A stretch of 64,000 nucleotides of DNA from Candidatus Aminicenantes bacterium UBA6072 (GCA_002436105.1 DIXU01000014.1:124001-188000); one strand, 5' to 3'; counted from the first letter of the stretch, positions 8,989-18,399 are shown. Numbers and translations are program-made. The notes: a model not told the origin generated them from the letters alone.

Positions 8989-9768
8989 ATGGGACACACC
9001 GGGCCTGTCGATTTCCATTGTCATCTCGACGATCCCAGCTTCGACAACGACCGCTGGCGCATCATCGATCGCTGCCTGGCCGCGGGATTCAGCCGCCTGG
9101 TCACGGTGGCCGACGCCTATGAAGAAAGGTCTCTGGCGCTGACGGCGGAGATCCTCGGCTACCGGGACGCCCTGGCCGCGGTCGCCGGCGCCCACCCGCA
9201 CCAGGCGGACGGCTATTCGCCGCTGATCGAGCGCAGGCTGCTCGCTTTCCTGGACCGCGGCCCGGTGCTGGCCATTGGCGAGGTCGGCCTCGATTTCCAT
9301 TACGATTTCGCGGCCCGGGAAAACCAGGAAACGGTGTTCCGCCGCCAGGTCGCCCTGGCCAGGGAACGCTCATTGCCCCTGGTCATCCACTCGCGCCAGG
9401 CGGAAGGGCTCGTGCTGAAGATCCTGGATCAGGAAAAATTCCCTTTGCCGGTGGTGTTTCATTGCTATACGGGGGACATGGCGACGGCCGGCGAGATCGT
9501 GCGCCGCGGGTATTCCCTTTCTTTCTCCGGGATCATCACCTTCAGGAAGGCGGACGCGCTGCGGGCGGTCGTGGCCGCCACACCGCTTTCGCACCTGTTC
9601 AGCGAGACCGATTCCCCCTACCTCGCGCCCGAGCCCGAACGGGGGAAGACCAACACGCCGCTGGCTGTCGTCCGGGTGGTGGAAGCGATCGCCGCCATCA
9701 AAAACACCGGGATCCAGGACGTCCTGGACCAGGTCGCCGTGAATTACCGGCGCTTCGCGGAACGCTGA
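8989..9768 (+). CDS. tatD: TatD family metal-dependent hydrolase (DNase)
   Basis: A 259-residue TIM-barrel hydrolase. Metal-binding motifs are FHCHLDD at residues 8-14, GEVGLDFHYD near 98, the histidines in VIHSRQA and VVFHCYTGD, and ETDSPYLAPE near the end. The family contains 3'-5' DNases and D-aminoacyl-tRNA deacylases; which activity applies is not readable. I chose ATG 8989 because the protein then begins just before the first metal motif. The upstream in-frame extension is low-complexity and out of family. No Shine-Dalgarno sequence precedes this ATG. The gene ends one base before the convergent gyrA stop codon. Confidence 0.9.
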   Translation: MGHTGPVDFHCHLDDPSFDNDRWRIIDRCLAAGFSRLVTVADAYEERSLALTAEILGYRDALAAVAGAHPHQADGYSPLIERRLLAFLDRGPVLAIGEVGLDFHYDFAARENQETVFRRQVALARERSLPLVIHSRQAEGLVLKILDQEKFPLPVVFHCYTGDMATAGEIVRRGYSLSFSGIITFRKADALRAVVAATPLSHLFSETDSPYLAPEPERGKTNTPLAVVRVVEAIAAIKNTGIQDVLDQVAVNYRRFAER

Positions 9769-12225
9769 TCACTTCTCGTCGCGTTTCACCTTTTCGATGG
9801 CCACGACCCGGTCTCCGGGTTTCAGGTTGACCAGCCGCACCCCCTGGGTCGCCCGCCCCTTGGCGCGCAGTTCCGAGGTGTCCTGTTTGTTCAGGATCCC
9901 CTTCTCCGAGCAGAGGATGATCTCGCTGTCCTCGTCGTTGAGGGTGACCAGTCCGACCACCTTGCCCAGCTTCTCGGTGATCTTGATGTTGATCAACCCC
10001 TTGCCGCCGCGGTTCTGCAGGCGGTAGAGCCCCAGGTCGGACTTCTTGCCGATGCCGTTTTCGGTTACGGTCAGGATGTACTTGTCATCGGCGCTGATGA
10101 CGTCGGCTCCGACCACGAAGTCGCCTTTGCCCAGCTTGATGGCGGTCACGCCGCGGGCGCCGCGCCCCATGGGCCGGACGTTCGCCTCGTTGAACTTCAG
10201 GGCCTTGCCCAGGTAGGTGCCCAGAATCACCTCGCTTTCGCCTGAGGTGATCACCGCCTCCAGGAGCAGATCGTCCTCCGGGACCTCGGCGGCGATGATG
10301 CCGCTGATGCGCGGATGGGAGAACTCCGACAAGGCGGTTTTTTTCACGTACCCCTGCCTGGAGAAGAGCATCACGTACTTGTCCTCGGGGAACTCCTTCA
10401 CGTTGATGACCGAGCAAACGCGCTCCTCCGCCCCGATGCCGATCAGGCGGTTGATGGGCTTGCCGCGGCCGGCGCTGTCCCCCTCGGGAATGTCGTAGAC
10501 CTTGATCCAGAACATGCGCCCCTTTTCGGTGAAGGCCAGGATGTGGTCGTGGGCGGAGGCGACGAACACCCGCGAAATGACGTCCTCCTCCTTGAGGCCG
10601 ATGCCCCGCTTGCCCATGGTGCCGCGGTTCATGCTGCGGTAGGAGCTGAGGGTGGTGCGCTTGATGTAGCCGTTGCGCGTGTAGGAGATGACGAAGTCCT
10701 CGTTCTTGATCATGTCCTCGATGCGGAACTCGGACAGCTGTTTTTCGACGATCTCGGTACGGCGCTTGTCGGCGAACTGCTCCTTGACCTTGTTCAGCTC
10801 CTCCTTGACCACGTTCAGCATCAGGCGCTCGCTGGCCAGCAGCTCCTTGAGGTAGTTGATCAGCTTGATCAGGTCGATGTACTCGTTCTCCAGCTTCTCG
10901 ATTTCCAGCCCGGTCAGGCGGTAGAGCTGCATGTCGAGGATGGCGTCGGCCTGCACCGCCGTCAGCTTGATCTTCTCGATCAGCGCCGCCTTGGCCTCGG
11001 GACGGTTCTTCGAGCCGCGGATGATCTTGATGACCAGGTCGAGCTTGTTCAGGGCGATCTTGAGGCCCTCGATGATATGCGCCCGCTTCTCGGCCTTGTC
11101 CAGCTCGAACAGCGAGCGGCGGCGGATGATTTCCTTGCGATGGCCCAGGAAATAATTGAAATATTCGACCAGGGTGAATTGCTGCGGCTGCTGATTGACA
11201 ATGGCCAGCAGGATGATGGAATAGCTGATCTGCAGCTGGGTGTGCCTGAACAGCGTGTTCAGGATGACCTCCGGGATCTCGTCCTTCTTGATCTCGATGA
11301 CGATGCGCAGCCCGTCACGGTCTGACTCGTCGCGCAGATCGGAGATGCCTTCCAGGCGCTTCGTTTTCACCAGGTCGGCGATATGCTCCAGGATCTTGGC
11401 CTTGTTGGTCTGGTAGGGGATCTCGGTGACCACGATCTTCTGCCGCCCCTTGCTGTCGGTTTCGATCACGGCCTTGGCGCGTACGACGAAGCTGCCCTTG
11501 CCGGTTTCATAGGCGGCCCGGATCATGTTCTGCCCGAAGATGAAGCCGCCGGTCGGGAAATCGGGACCGGGCATGATCTTCATCAACTCGGGCACGCTGG
11601 CGTCGCGATGATCGACAAAATAGGAGAAGGCATCGATCAATTCACCCAGGTTGTGGGGCGGGATGGAGGTGGCCATGCCGACGGCGATGCCCGATGTGCC
11701 GTTGAGCAGCAGCATGGGCAGCAGCGACGGCAGGATCGTCGGCTCGGTCAGCGAGCCATCGTAGTTGGGCACGAAATCGACCGTGCCCTTTTCCAGGTCA
11801 TTGAGGATCTCGTTGGTGATCCGATCCAGCCGGGCCTCGGTATAGCGCATGGCCGCGGGCGGATCGCCGTCAACGGAGCCGAAATTGCCCTGGCCGTCCA
11901 CCAGCGGGTAGCGCAGGGAAAAATCCTGGGCCATGCGCACGATGGTGTCGTAGATGGCGGCGTCGCCATGCGGGTGGTATTTGCCCATCACGTCGCCGAC
12001 GATGCGCGCTGATTTCTTGTACGCCTGATTGTAGTGCGAGCCGGTCTGGTGCATCGAATAGAGGCAGCGGCGGTGGACGGGTTTCAAGCCGTCACGGATG
12101 TCGGGGATGGCGCGCCCGATGATGACGCTCATCGAGTAGTCGAGATACGAGGTCTTCATCTCGTTCTCGATCGCTACCTCCTCGATCGCCGTCCTGATTT
12201 CTTTTTCCCTTTTCTTGTCTTCCAT
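9769..12225 (-). CDS. gyrA: DNA gyrase subunit A
   Basis: Breakage-rejoining subunit of type II topoisomerase that introduces negative supercoils. At 818 residues it is slightly shorter than E. coli GyrA. The catalytic tyrosine is in AAMRYTEARL at residue 128. The C-terminal domain contains a GyrA-box variant QNRGGKG, which marks gyrase rather than topoisomerase IV. In the quinolone-determining region the sequence HPHGDAAIYD has alanine at residue 89, where E. coli has Ser83; the later acidic position (Asp93, E. coli Asp87) is kept. It is the last gene of the dnaN-recF-gyrB-gyrA run, 11 bases after gyrB. No separate parC/parE is seen in the window. Confidence 0.97.
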   Translation of the reverse strand: MEDKKREKEIRTAIEEVAIENEMKTSYLDYSMSVIIGRAIPDIRDGLKPVHRRCLYSMHQTGSHYNQAYKKSARIVGDVMGKYHPHGDAAIYDTIVRMAQDFSLRYPLVDGQGNFGSVDGDPPAAMRYTEARLDRITNEILNDLEKGTVDFVPNYDGSLTEPTILPSLLPMLLLNGTSGIAVGMATSIPPHNLGELIDAFSYFVDHRDASVPELMKIMPGPDFPTGGFIFGQNMIRAAYETGKGSFVVRAKAVIETDSKGRQKIVVTEIPYQTNKAKILEHIADLVKTKRLEGISDLRDESDRDGLRIVIEIKKDEIPEVILNTLFRHTQLQISYSIILLAIVNQQPQQFTLVEYFNYFLGHRKEIIRRRSLFELDKAEKRAHIIEGLKIALNKLDLVIKIIRGSKNRPEAKAALIEKIKLTAVQADAILDMQLYRLTGLEIEKLENEYIDLIKLINYLKELLASERLMLNVVKEELNKVKEQFADKRRTEIVEKQLSEFRIEDMIKNEDFVISYTRNGYIKRTTLSSYRSMNRGTMGKRGIGLKEEDVISRVFVASAHDHILAFTEKGRMFWIKVYDIPEGDSAGRGKPINRLIGIGAEERVCSVINVKEFPEDKYVMLFSRQGYVKKTALSEFSHPRISGIIAAEVPEDDLLLEAVITSGESEVILGTYLGKALKFNEANVRPMGRGARGVTAIKLGKGDFVVGADVISADDKYILTVTENGIGKKSDLGLYRLQNRGGKGLINIKITEKLGKVVGLVTLNDEDSEIILCSEKGILNKQDTSELRAKGRATQGVRLVNLKPGDRVVAIEKVKRDEK

Positions 12226-12236
12226 GCCGGATTCCT

Positions 12237-14651
12237 TTAGATGTCGAGATTCCTCACGTTCAGGGCGTTCTGAACAATGAAGTCCTTGCGCTTGGCCGCA
12301 TCATTGCCCATCAGGGTGTCGAACATTTCCTCGCATTCGTGGACATCGTTCACCCCGACCTGGAGCAGGGTGCGGTTTTCGGGATCCATGGTCGTTTCCC
12401 ACAGCTGCCCGGGATTCATCTCGCCGAGGCCCTTGTAGCGCTGGATGGACAGACCCTTCTTCAGTCGCTCGAAGAGAAAGCTCACCAGTTCCTTGCGGCT
12501 TTCCTGGATGAAGCGCTCCCTGCCCACCTCGATGAAATAGGGGGCGGCCGGATACTCGTCCAGTTTGTCGTAAACTTCGTTGATGTCCGAGAATTCCGGT
12601 CCGATCAGGAAATTGTGGTCGATGACCTTATGGGTATTCACGCCGTTGAGCTCGAAATCTATGTCCAGGGTGTAGGCTCCATACTCCTTGTCGAATTTGG
12701 TCTCCACGCTGCTGCACAGCGAGTCCTTCTGCAGCTGCTGGGCGATGGCCTTGACCTTGACCTTGTCCTGGAAATCATTCTCGTTGGCGATGATGCGCAC
12801 CAGTTTTTTCGTCAGCAGGCGCGGCATGCCGCGCTTCTCCAGGTTGCTCATCAGCAGGTTCTTCTTGTGCACCAGCTTGATGAACTTGACCAGCTTCTGC
12901 CCCTTCAGCAGTTCGCCGCTGAAATCCTTCTTGTGGAACACGACCTCGTCGCCGATCTTGCCGAACAGGAAATTCTCCAGTTCCTTCTCGTTCTTCAGGT
13001 AGGTCTTGGATTGCCCCTTCTTGATCAGGTACAGCGGCGGTTGCGCGAGGTACAGATAGCCCCTGTCGATCAGCGCCTGCATCTGGCGGAAAAAGAAGGT
13101 CATGATCAGGGTGCGGATGTGCGAACCGTCGACGTCGGCGTCGGTCATGATCACGATCTTGTGGTAGCGCAGCTTCTCGACGTCGAAGACGTCCTTGCCG
13201 ATGCCCACGCCCAGCACGGCGATGATCTTCTTGATCTCCTCGTTCTCCAGCATCTTGCTGGCCGAGGCCTTCTCGACGTTGAGGATCTTTCCCCGCAGCG
13301 GCAGGATGGCCTGGAAGCGGCGGTCGCGGCCCTGCTTGGCCGAGCCGCCGGCCGAGTCGCCTTCGACGATATACAACTCACTGTCCTCCGGGTTCTTCGA
13401 CTGGCAGTCGGCCAGCTTGCCGGGGAGCGTGGTGTTTTCCAGCAGGTTGGACTTGCGCACCAGGTCCTTGGCCTTTTTGGAGGCCTCGCGGGCCTTGGCG
13501 GCCAGCAGCACCTTGTTGATGATGGCCCGGGCGATGTTCAGGTTCTCGTCGAAATAATCACCCAGCTTCTGGTTGACGAATGATTCCACGATGCCCTTGA
13601 CGTCTGAATTTCCCAGCTTGGCCTTGGTCTGTCCCTCGAATTGCGGGTCCTTGATGCGGATGGAAACAACGGCGGTCAACCCTTCGCGGACATCGTCGCC
13701 GGAGAACACGTCCTTGAAATCCTTGAGCAGGTTGTTGGCCTGGGCGACATTATTAATGGTGCGGGTGATGCCCGACTTGAAACCGGTCAGGTGGGTGCCG
13801 CCCTCGACCGTATTGATGTTGTTGACGAAGGAATACAGGGTTTCGTTATAGGAATCCACGTACTGGAAGGCGATCTCGATCTCGATGTCGTCCTTCTTGG
13901 TGGCCAGGAAGATGGGCGTGTTGTGCACGCGCGACTTGGAACCCACCAGGTATTTCACGTACTCGACGATACCGCCCTTGTAGTAGAAGACTTCCTTCTT
14001 GTCGACCCGCTCGTCATTGAGCACGATGGTCAGGCCCTGGTTGAGGAAGGCCAGCTCCTTCAGCCGCCGCGAGAGGATGCCCAAATTGAACTCAATGGTC
14101 TCGAAGATCTCCTCGTCGGGCCAGAACGTGATCTTCGTTCCCCGCCGGGCCGATTTGCCGGCCTGCTTCAGCGGCGTGGTCGGCTTGCCGCCGGCGTATT
14201 TCTGGATGTAGACATTGCCGCCCCTCTTGATCTCCAATTCCAGCTTGGAGGAAAGGGCGTTCACCACCGACACGCCGACCCCGTGCAGGCCGCCCGACAT
14301 CTTGTAGCTGTCCTTGTCGAACTTGCCGCCGGCGTGCAGCGTGGTCATGACCACTTCCGCGGCCGTCTTTCCTTCCTCCTTGTGCATGTCGACCGGGATG
14401 CCGCGGCCGTTGTCGCTTACCGTGACCGAATTGTCGAAGTGGACCGTCACCTCGATCTTGTCGCAGAACCCGCCCATGGCCTCGTCGATCGAATTGTCCA
14501 CCACCTCGTATACCAGGTGGTGCAGTCCCGGGGCGCCGGTGCTGCCGATGTACATGGCCGGCCGCACCCGCACGGCCTCCAGGCCCTCGAGGACCTTTAT
14601 ATTGTCCGCCGTGTAGGTCTTGTCTTCGAACTTGGCGTTGGTCTTGTCCAC
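12237..14651 (-). CDS. gyrB: DNA gyrase subunit B
   Basis: ATPase subunit of gyrase, 804 residues. The GHKL ATPase appears at the N-terminus (EVVDNSIDEAMGG, DNGRGIPVD, GLHGVGVSVVNAL). The TOPRIM motifs EGDSAGGSAKQGRDR and DADVDGSHIR follow, and the C-terminal QRYKGLGEMNPGQLWETTMD is intact. Between the TOPRIM DxD and QRYKGLGEM lies an insert of roughly 150-170 residues, as in the long proteobacterial form; many bacteria have a GyrB of about 640 residues without it. The gene starts 5 bases after the recF stop and is clearly co-transcribed. Confidence 0.97.
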   Translation of the reverse strand: MDKTNAKFEDKTYTADNIKVLEGLEAVRVRPAMYIGSTGAPGLHHLVYEVVDNSIDEAMGGFCDKIEVTVHFDNSVTVSDNGRGIPVDMHKEEGKTAAEVVMTTLHAGGKFDKDSYKMSGGLHGVGVSVVNALSSKLELEIKRGGNVYIQKYAGGKPTTPLKQAGKSARRGTKITFWPDEEIFETIEFNLGILSRRLKELAFLNQGLTIVLNDERVDKKEVFYYKGGIVEYVKYLVGSKSRVHNTPIFLATKKDDIEIEIAFQYVDSYNETLYSFVNNINTVEGGTHLTGFKSGITRTINNVAQANNLLKDFKDVFSGDDVREGLTAVVSIRIKDPQFEGQTKAKLGNSDVKGIVESFVNQKLGDYFDENLNIARAIINKVLLAAKAREASKKAKDLVRKSNLLENTTLPGKLADCQSKNPEDSELYIVEGDSAGGSAKQGRDRRFQAILPLRGKILNVEKASASKMLENEEIKKIIAVLGVGIGKDVFDVEKLRYHKIVIMTDADVDGSHIRTLIMTFFFRQMQALIDRGYLYLAQPPLYLIKKGQSKTYLKNEKELENFLFGKIGDEVVFHKKDFSGELLKGQKLVKFIKLVHKKNLLMSNLEKRGMPRLLTKKLVRIIANENDFQDKVKVKAIAQQLQKDSLCSSVETKFDKEYGAYTLDIDFELNGVNTHKVIDHNFLIGPEFSDINEVYDKLDEYPAAPYFIEVGRERFIQESRKELVSFLFERLKKGLSIQRYKGLGEMNPGQLWETTMDPENRTLLQVGVNDVHECEEMFDTLMGNDAAKRKDFIVQNALNVRNLDI

Positions 14652-14656
14652 GCGTG

Positions 14657-15691
14657 CTACTCCTTCTTGAGTTCAATGCGGCGCTCGAAGCGCTCGTTGG
14701 CTGCAACCGAAGTGGCGATGACCTGCATGGCCGGAAAATGATCGAGCACGAATTCCAGGTTGCGTTCATCCATGACCGCGTCATAGTCATCCAGCAAGAG
14801 TACGGGATACTCGCCCCGCGCCCGGCGGAAAAGGTCAATGTAGGCCATGTAGAGCATCAGCAGGTATTTTTTTTTCTCGCCCGAGGAGAACAATTGCAGT
14901 TTTCTGCCGTTCACCGCGACCTCGAAGCGGTCGCGCTGGGGGCCGATGAGGGACCGGCGGCTGCGGATCTCCGCAGTCCCGGCTCGGTCGAGATCTTCCA
15001 GAAGCGCCGCTTCTGAAAAGGGCTGGTCGCCGGACACCGCCGGGTGATAGCGCAGACAGAGAACATCGCTGAACATTTCCCCAAGCGCACCGTTCAGCTG
15101 GTTCGTGAAAGCCATTCTTTTTTTCACCAATTTGCTTCCCGTTTCAGCCAGAAGCGTATTCCATCCCCGCAACTCCGAATTATTGATTGTCCTGCCCAAG
15201 TTTTTTAATAAATAATTCTTCTGCCTTAGGGCTTGATTATAGCGCAAAACGTCGTGCAAGTAAAGGGAAGACAGGCCGTAGATGAAGCGATCGATCAGCC
15301 TGCGCAGATGCGGTGCTCCGTCGATGACCTGGCTGTAAAGGAAATGGGAAAAGAACAGCGGGTAGAGGTGGCGGACTACCTGCGTCAGGAAGGACCGCTC
15401 CTCGTTCAGCTTCAGCGCCAATCCTCTTTCCAGGCAGGCCGTTATGGTGTTTTCTCCTGATTTATCGATAACCTCGGCGCTTAAAAAAAATCCGCTGCTG
15501 TCGAACCGCACCAGTTCGCGGCGCTGGACGGGGAGAAAGGACTTGCCGAAGCCAAGGAAATACAAGGCTTCGATGACCGATGTTTTTCCGCTGCCGTTGG
15601 CTCCGAAAATGAGATTCTTGGCCGCGGCCAGTTCGACGGCAAAACCGTTCAGGTTGCGGAAACCGTTAATTTCTAACTTTTTTACGACCAA
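14657..15691 (-). CDS. recF: DNA replication and repair protein RecF
   Basis: A 344-residue SMC-like ATPase that loads RecA at gaps in replicating DNA with RecO and RecR. Walker A is GANGSGKTS near residue 33. The C-terminal signature and Walker B region reads SSGEKKKYLL followed by LLLDDYDAVMDE. N-terminal LEINGFRNL is the usual RecF opening. It lies 7 bases after dnaN and 5 bases before gyrB, in the conserved order. Nothing unusual apart from a length slightly below the usual 360 residues. Confidence 0.95.
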   Translation of the reverse strand: MVVKKLEINGFRNLNGFAVELAAAKNLIFGANGSGKTSVIEALYFLGFGKSFLPVQRRELVRFDSSGFFLSAEVIDKSGENTITACLERGLALKLNEERSFLTQVVRHLYPLFFSHFLYSQVIDGAPHLRRLIDRFIYGLSSLYLHDVLRYNQALRQKNYLLKNLGRTINNSELRGWNTLLAETGSKLVKKRMAFTNQLNGALGEMFSDVLCLRYHPAVSGDQPFSEAALLEDLDRAGTAEIRSRRSLIGPQRDRFEVAVNGRKLQLFSSGEKKKYLLMLYMAYIDLFRRARGEYPVLLLDDYDAVMDERNLEFVLDHFPAMQVIATSVAANERFERRIELKKE

Positions 15692-15698
15692 GCAGGGA

Positions 15699-16802
15699 TC
15701 AGATGTTCAGCGGCATGACGATATAAATGAAATGGGAGCCGCCGCCATTCAGCGGTTTGAACAAGAAAGAGCTCTCACTGTCGTTCATGCCGACACTGAT
15801 CTTTTCCGCGTCGATATGGGTAAGGAAATCGAGTATGAAGTTGCCGTTGAAACCGACACCGACACTCTTGCCGCTGTATTCAACGGCGAGCTCGTCGTAG
15901 CCTTCTCCTTTTTCCGGAGTCGTCCGTTCCAGCACCAGCTTGTTTTTGGAGAACTTGAATACCACTCCGTTGTTGCGCGTCTTGAAGATCAGGATTCGCC
16001 GCAGCGTCTGCAGCAGCTCCTCGGTCCGGACGACCGCCGTCTGCTCGGTTTTTTCCGGGATGACCGTTTTGTAGTTGGGAAATTTCTGGTCGACGATGCG
16101 CGAGCACAGGATCCGGTTCTTGTGCTTGAAAAACAGGTTGTTGTTGTCAAAGGAGAACTCGACCTCGCCGGAACTGCCGATTTTTAGAACCTCCAGCAGT
16201 GTTTTTCGGGAAAGAATGTATTCTACCGGGTCAGTGATGGTCGTATCGGCGGAAAAAAAGGTGTAGGCGAGACGATGGCCGTCGGTGGCGGCCATTTCCA
16301 GTTTGTTCTTGGAGATGCTCATCAGGGCGCCGCCCAAGTTGAATTTCAGCTCAGGGGAGATGACGTAATAGCAATTATTGATCATGGCCTGCAGATCGGC
16401 CAGAGAAAGGGTGATGGAGCCGGACATGTCATTGGCGGGCAACTCGGGATAATCGGAAGACTGCAGGCCGAGCATTTTGTATTTGCAGGTTTTTTTCTCG
16501 TTGGTGATCATGACCTGCAGATCGTTGTCTTCAGATATCTCCATGGTGCCTTCGGGCATCTTGGATACCAGGTCGTACAAATCCTTGCCGTTCACGGTGA
16601 AGGAACCGGTGCTTTTCACATCCACTTGCAGGTTGCTGACCAGGCCGATCTCCAGGTCGGTGGCAACCAGTTCCAATACGCCGCCATCCAGCGCCGAGAG
16701 CTTGATGTTCTGCAGGATCTCCATGATGGCTTTTTTTTCGAATATGCCCTGAAACAAACGCAACTCACTTTCCAGTTTCGCCTTTTCCACAAAAATTTTC
16801 AT
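15699..16802 (-). CDS. dnaN: DNA polymerase III sliding clamp (beta subunit)
   Basis: Ring-shaped processivity factor of 367 residues, the usual size for three clamp domains. It opens MKIFVEKAKLE and ends with YIVMPLNI, the family's typical C-terminal strand, which binds partner peptides. Internal motifs such as ATDGHRLAYTF are clear. The first codons overlap a DnaA-box-containing 17-bp sequence that is repeated at the dnaA start. A promoter lies in the 157-bp gap between dnaA and dnaN, so dnaN can be transcribed separately from dnaA. Confidence 0.96.
   Translation of the reverse strand: MKIFVEKAKLESELRLFQGIFEKKAIMEILQNIKLSALDGGVLELVATDLEIGLVSNLQVDVKSTGSFTVNGKDLYDLVSKMPEGTMEISEDNDLQVMITNEKKTCKYKMLGLQSSDYPELPANDMSGSITLSLADLQAMINNCYYVISPELKFNLGGALMSISKNKLEMAATDGHRLAYTFFSADTTITDPVEYILSRKTLLEVLKIGSSGEVEFSFDNNNLFFKHKNRILCSRIVDQKFPNYKTVIPEKTEQTAVVRTEELLQTLRRILIFKTRNNGVVFKFSKNKLVLERTTPEKGEGYDELAVEYSGKSVGVGFNGNFILDFLTHIDAEKISVGMNDSESSFLFKPLNGGGSHFIYIVMPLNI
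16783..16799. repeat. DnaA-box 17-mer at dnaN start (copy 1)
   Basis: TTTTCCACAAAAATTTT contains the DnaA-box variant TTTTCCACA at 16783-16791. The identical 17 bases recur at 18306-18322, at the other end of dnaA. Confidence 0.6.
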
Positions 16803-16837
16803 TTGCGACCTGCCTTTCTCTTTTCTATCGAAATAAT

Positions 16838-16866
16838 ATCATAATCAAAATAAATTAAACATGCAA
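16838..16866 (-). promoter_or_regulatory. Candidate dnaN promoter in AT-rich patch
   Basis: On the minus strand: TTGCAT (16861-16866), 17-bp spacer, TATGAT (16838-16843), inside the AT-rich stretch 16829-16860. The same patch could be the unwinding element of the origin; the two readings are not exclusive. Confidence 0.45.
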
Positions 16867-16948
16867 CTGGAAAAAGTGGATATCGCTGTTTTTCCAATCC
16901 AGTGTTGGATCCAAGCGCCTGATCGGATTGTTGAAAAGAAATGCGCGC

Positions 16949-16957
16949 TGTGGGAAA
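16949..16957 (-). promoter_or_regulatory. Weak DnaA-box-like site in dnaA-dnaN gap
   Basis: TTTCCCACA on the minus strand differs by one base from the TTTTCCACA sites nearby. It lies just beyond the dnaA stop codon. Confidence 0.35.
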
Positions 16958-16959
16958 CA

Positions 16960-18294
16960 TCAGTCGGTGAAAAATTCAACATAGGAATTGACTTTTCTGG
17001 AAAAGTCGCTGTCGGACTGCAGGATTTTTTCGATCTTGTTGATGGAGTGCAGCACGGTGGTGTGATGCTTGCCGCCGAAAGCCGAGCCGATCTCGACCAA
17101 TGGGTTGCGCGTCAGCTTCTTGGCCAGGTACATGGCGACCTGCCTGGGCAGGGCGACCTTTGGGGAATTGTTCTTCGATTTCAAGTCCTCGATGGGGATG
17201 TCGAATTTTTCCGAGACGAACTCCTGGATGGTGTCGATGGTGATGGCTTTCTTTTCAATATTGATGTAGGGCCGCAGCGCCTCCTTGGCGAACGGCAGGG
17301 TAATGGTTTCGGATTGCAGGTCGGCGTGCTTCAGGTCAGCGTATCCCAGCAGCCGGTTCAATGCCCCCTCCAGCTTGCGGATATTGTCCTTGATGGAATT
17401 GGCCAGGAATTCGATCACCTCGTTGGGAATCGAAAGATTGTTTTGATAGATATTCTTCCTTTCGGCGATCTTCTTTTGCAGGATGGCGATGCGCGCCTCC
17501 AGGTCATAGGGGAATATATCGACGATCGCCCCCATCTCGAAACGTGATTTGATCCGCTTTTCCAGGTCGGGGATATTGTCCGGATGCTTGTCGGCGCAGA
17601 TGACGATCTGCTTCTCCTGCTGGATCAGATTGTTGAAGATATAATAGAACTGCTCACTGGTTCCGCCCCACTTGGTGATATATTGGATATCATCGATCAG
17701 CAGCACATCGATTGACGTGTATTTCTTGATGAAGTCGGAACGCTTGCTCAAGCGCGTATATTCCACGTATTCATTCATGAAGTCGCTGGTCGTCAGGTAC
17801 ACCACGCTGACCTTGTCGTTGTTTTCAAGGATGCGGTTGCCGATCGCCTGCATCAGATGGGTCTTGCCCAGGCCGACATCGCTGTAAATGTAAAGCGGGT
17901 TGTATGATTTTCCGGGAAATTCCGACACGCTGTGGGCAAAGGAATACGCAATGCGGTTGGAATCGCTCTGCACCAGCGAATCAAAGGTATATTTTTTCTG
18001 CAGGCGCGAATCATGGTTCGCGTTCTTGCGGTCGTCGTGGCCGGCTTCCGGCAGGCTTTCCTCCTCTTCGAGGGGAACGATCTTGGTGATGAAATCGAAG
18101 TGCTTCCGGGTGTAATGATTGATATCCTCCAGGAGGTTCTGCTTGACCCATTGCATGTTTTTCTTGTCCGGGGCGCCAAGAAAAAGGGTTTTTTCCAGGG
18201 TGCCGATATACTTCAACGGCTCGATCCATTTCCGGATCGTAGGTTCGTCCAGGACGCCATTCAGGTAGTTTTTCAACTTTTGCAGATTGTCCAT
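16960..18294 (-). CDS. dnaA: Chromosomal replication initiator protein DnaA
   Basis: AAA+ ATPase that binds DnaA boxes and melts oriC. About 444 residues from the chosen start. Walker A is in VGLGKTHLM, Walker B in LLIDDIQYI; the C-terminal DNA-binding helix shows the DnaA signature GGKHHTTVLHS. The N-terminal domain starts MDNLQKLKNYLN. I chose ATG 18294 because GGTGG lies 5 bases upstream and the frame beyond it (TTG 18327, ATG 18306) runs into a DnaA box. Promoter and boxes lie immediately upstream; dnaN follows after 157 bases. With rsmG/parAB on the other side this marks the origin. Confidence 0.96.
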   Translation of the reverse strand: MDNLQKLKNYLNGVLDEPTIRKWIEPLKYIGTLEKTLFLGAPDKKNMQWVKQNLLEDINHYTRKHFDFITKIVPLEEEESLPEAGHDDRKNANHDSRLQKKYTFDSLVQSDSNRIAYSFAHSVSEFPGKSYNPLYIYSDVGLGKTHLMQAIGNRILENNDKVSVVYLTTSDFMNEYVEYTRLSKRSDFIKKYTSIDVLLIDDIQYITKWGGTSEQFYYIFNNLIQQEKQIVICADKHPDNIPDLEKRIKSRFEMGAIVDIFPYDLEARIAILQKKIAERKNIYQNNLSIPNEVIEFLANSIKDNIRKLEGALNRLLGYADLKHADLQSETITLPFAKEALRPYINIEKKAITIDTIQEFVSEKFDIPIEDLKSKNNSPKVALPRQVAMYLAKKLTRNPLVEIGSAFGGKHHTTVLHSINKIEKILQSDSDFSRKVNSYVEFFTD

Positions 18295-18305
18295 CGCCGC
18301 CACCA

Positions 18306-18337
18306 TTTTCCACAAAAATTTTAACAAATGTGGAAAA
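18306..18337. promoter_or_regulatory. Paired inverted DnaA boxes upstream of dnaA (oriC candidate)
   Basis: TTTTCCACA (18306-18314) and its inverse TGTGGAAAA (18329-18337) face each other across 14 AT-rich bases. The first box is part of the 17-bp sequence repeated at the dnaN start. They lie between the dnaA promoter and its start codon, so they can serve both origin binding and dnaA autoregulation. Confidence 0.65.
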
Positions 18338-18371
18338 TAACTTCATCTCAATCTCTTGCAGCCCTTGATTA

Positions 18372-18399
18372 CCGGGTCATCTTAGAAGAAAAGACCCGG
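18372..18399. repeat. Inverted repeat over the dnaA promoter
   Basis: CCGGGTC (18372-18378) and GACCCGG (18393-18399) are 7-bp perfect inverted arms with a 14-base gap. One arm covers the predicted dnaA transcription start and the other lies in the promoter spacer, a position suited to a repressor operator. Function is inferred from position only. Confidence 0.45.

Noticed and set aside
16960..18327. Longer dnaA start at TTG 18327
   Set aside because: The 11 extra residues are encoded by the repeated DnaA-box element; ATG 18294 has a good ribosome-binding site.
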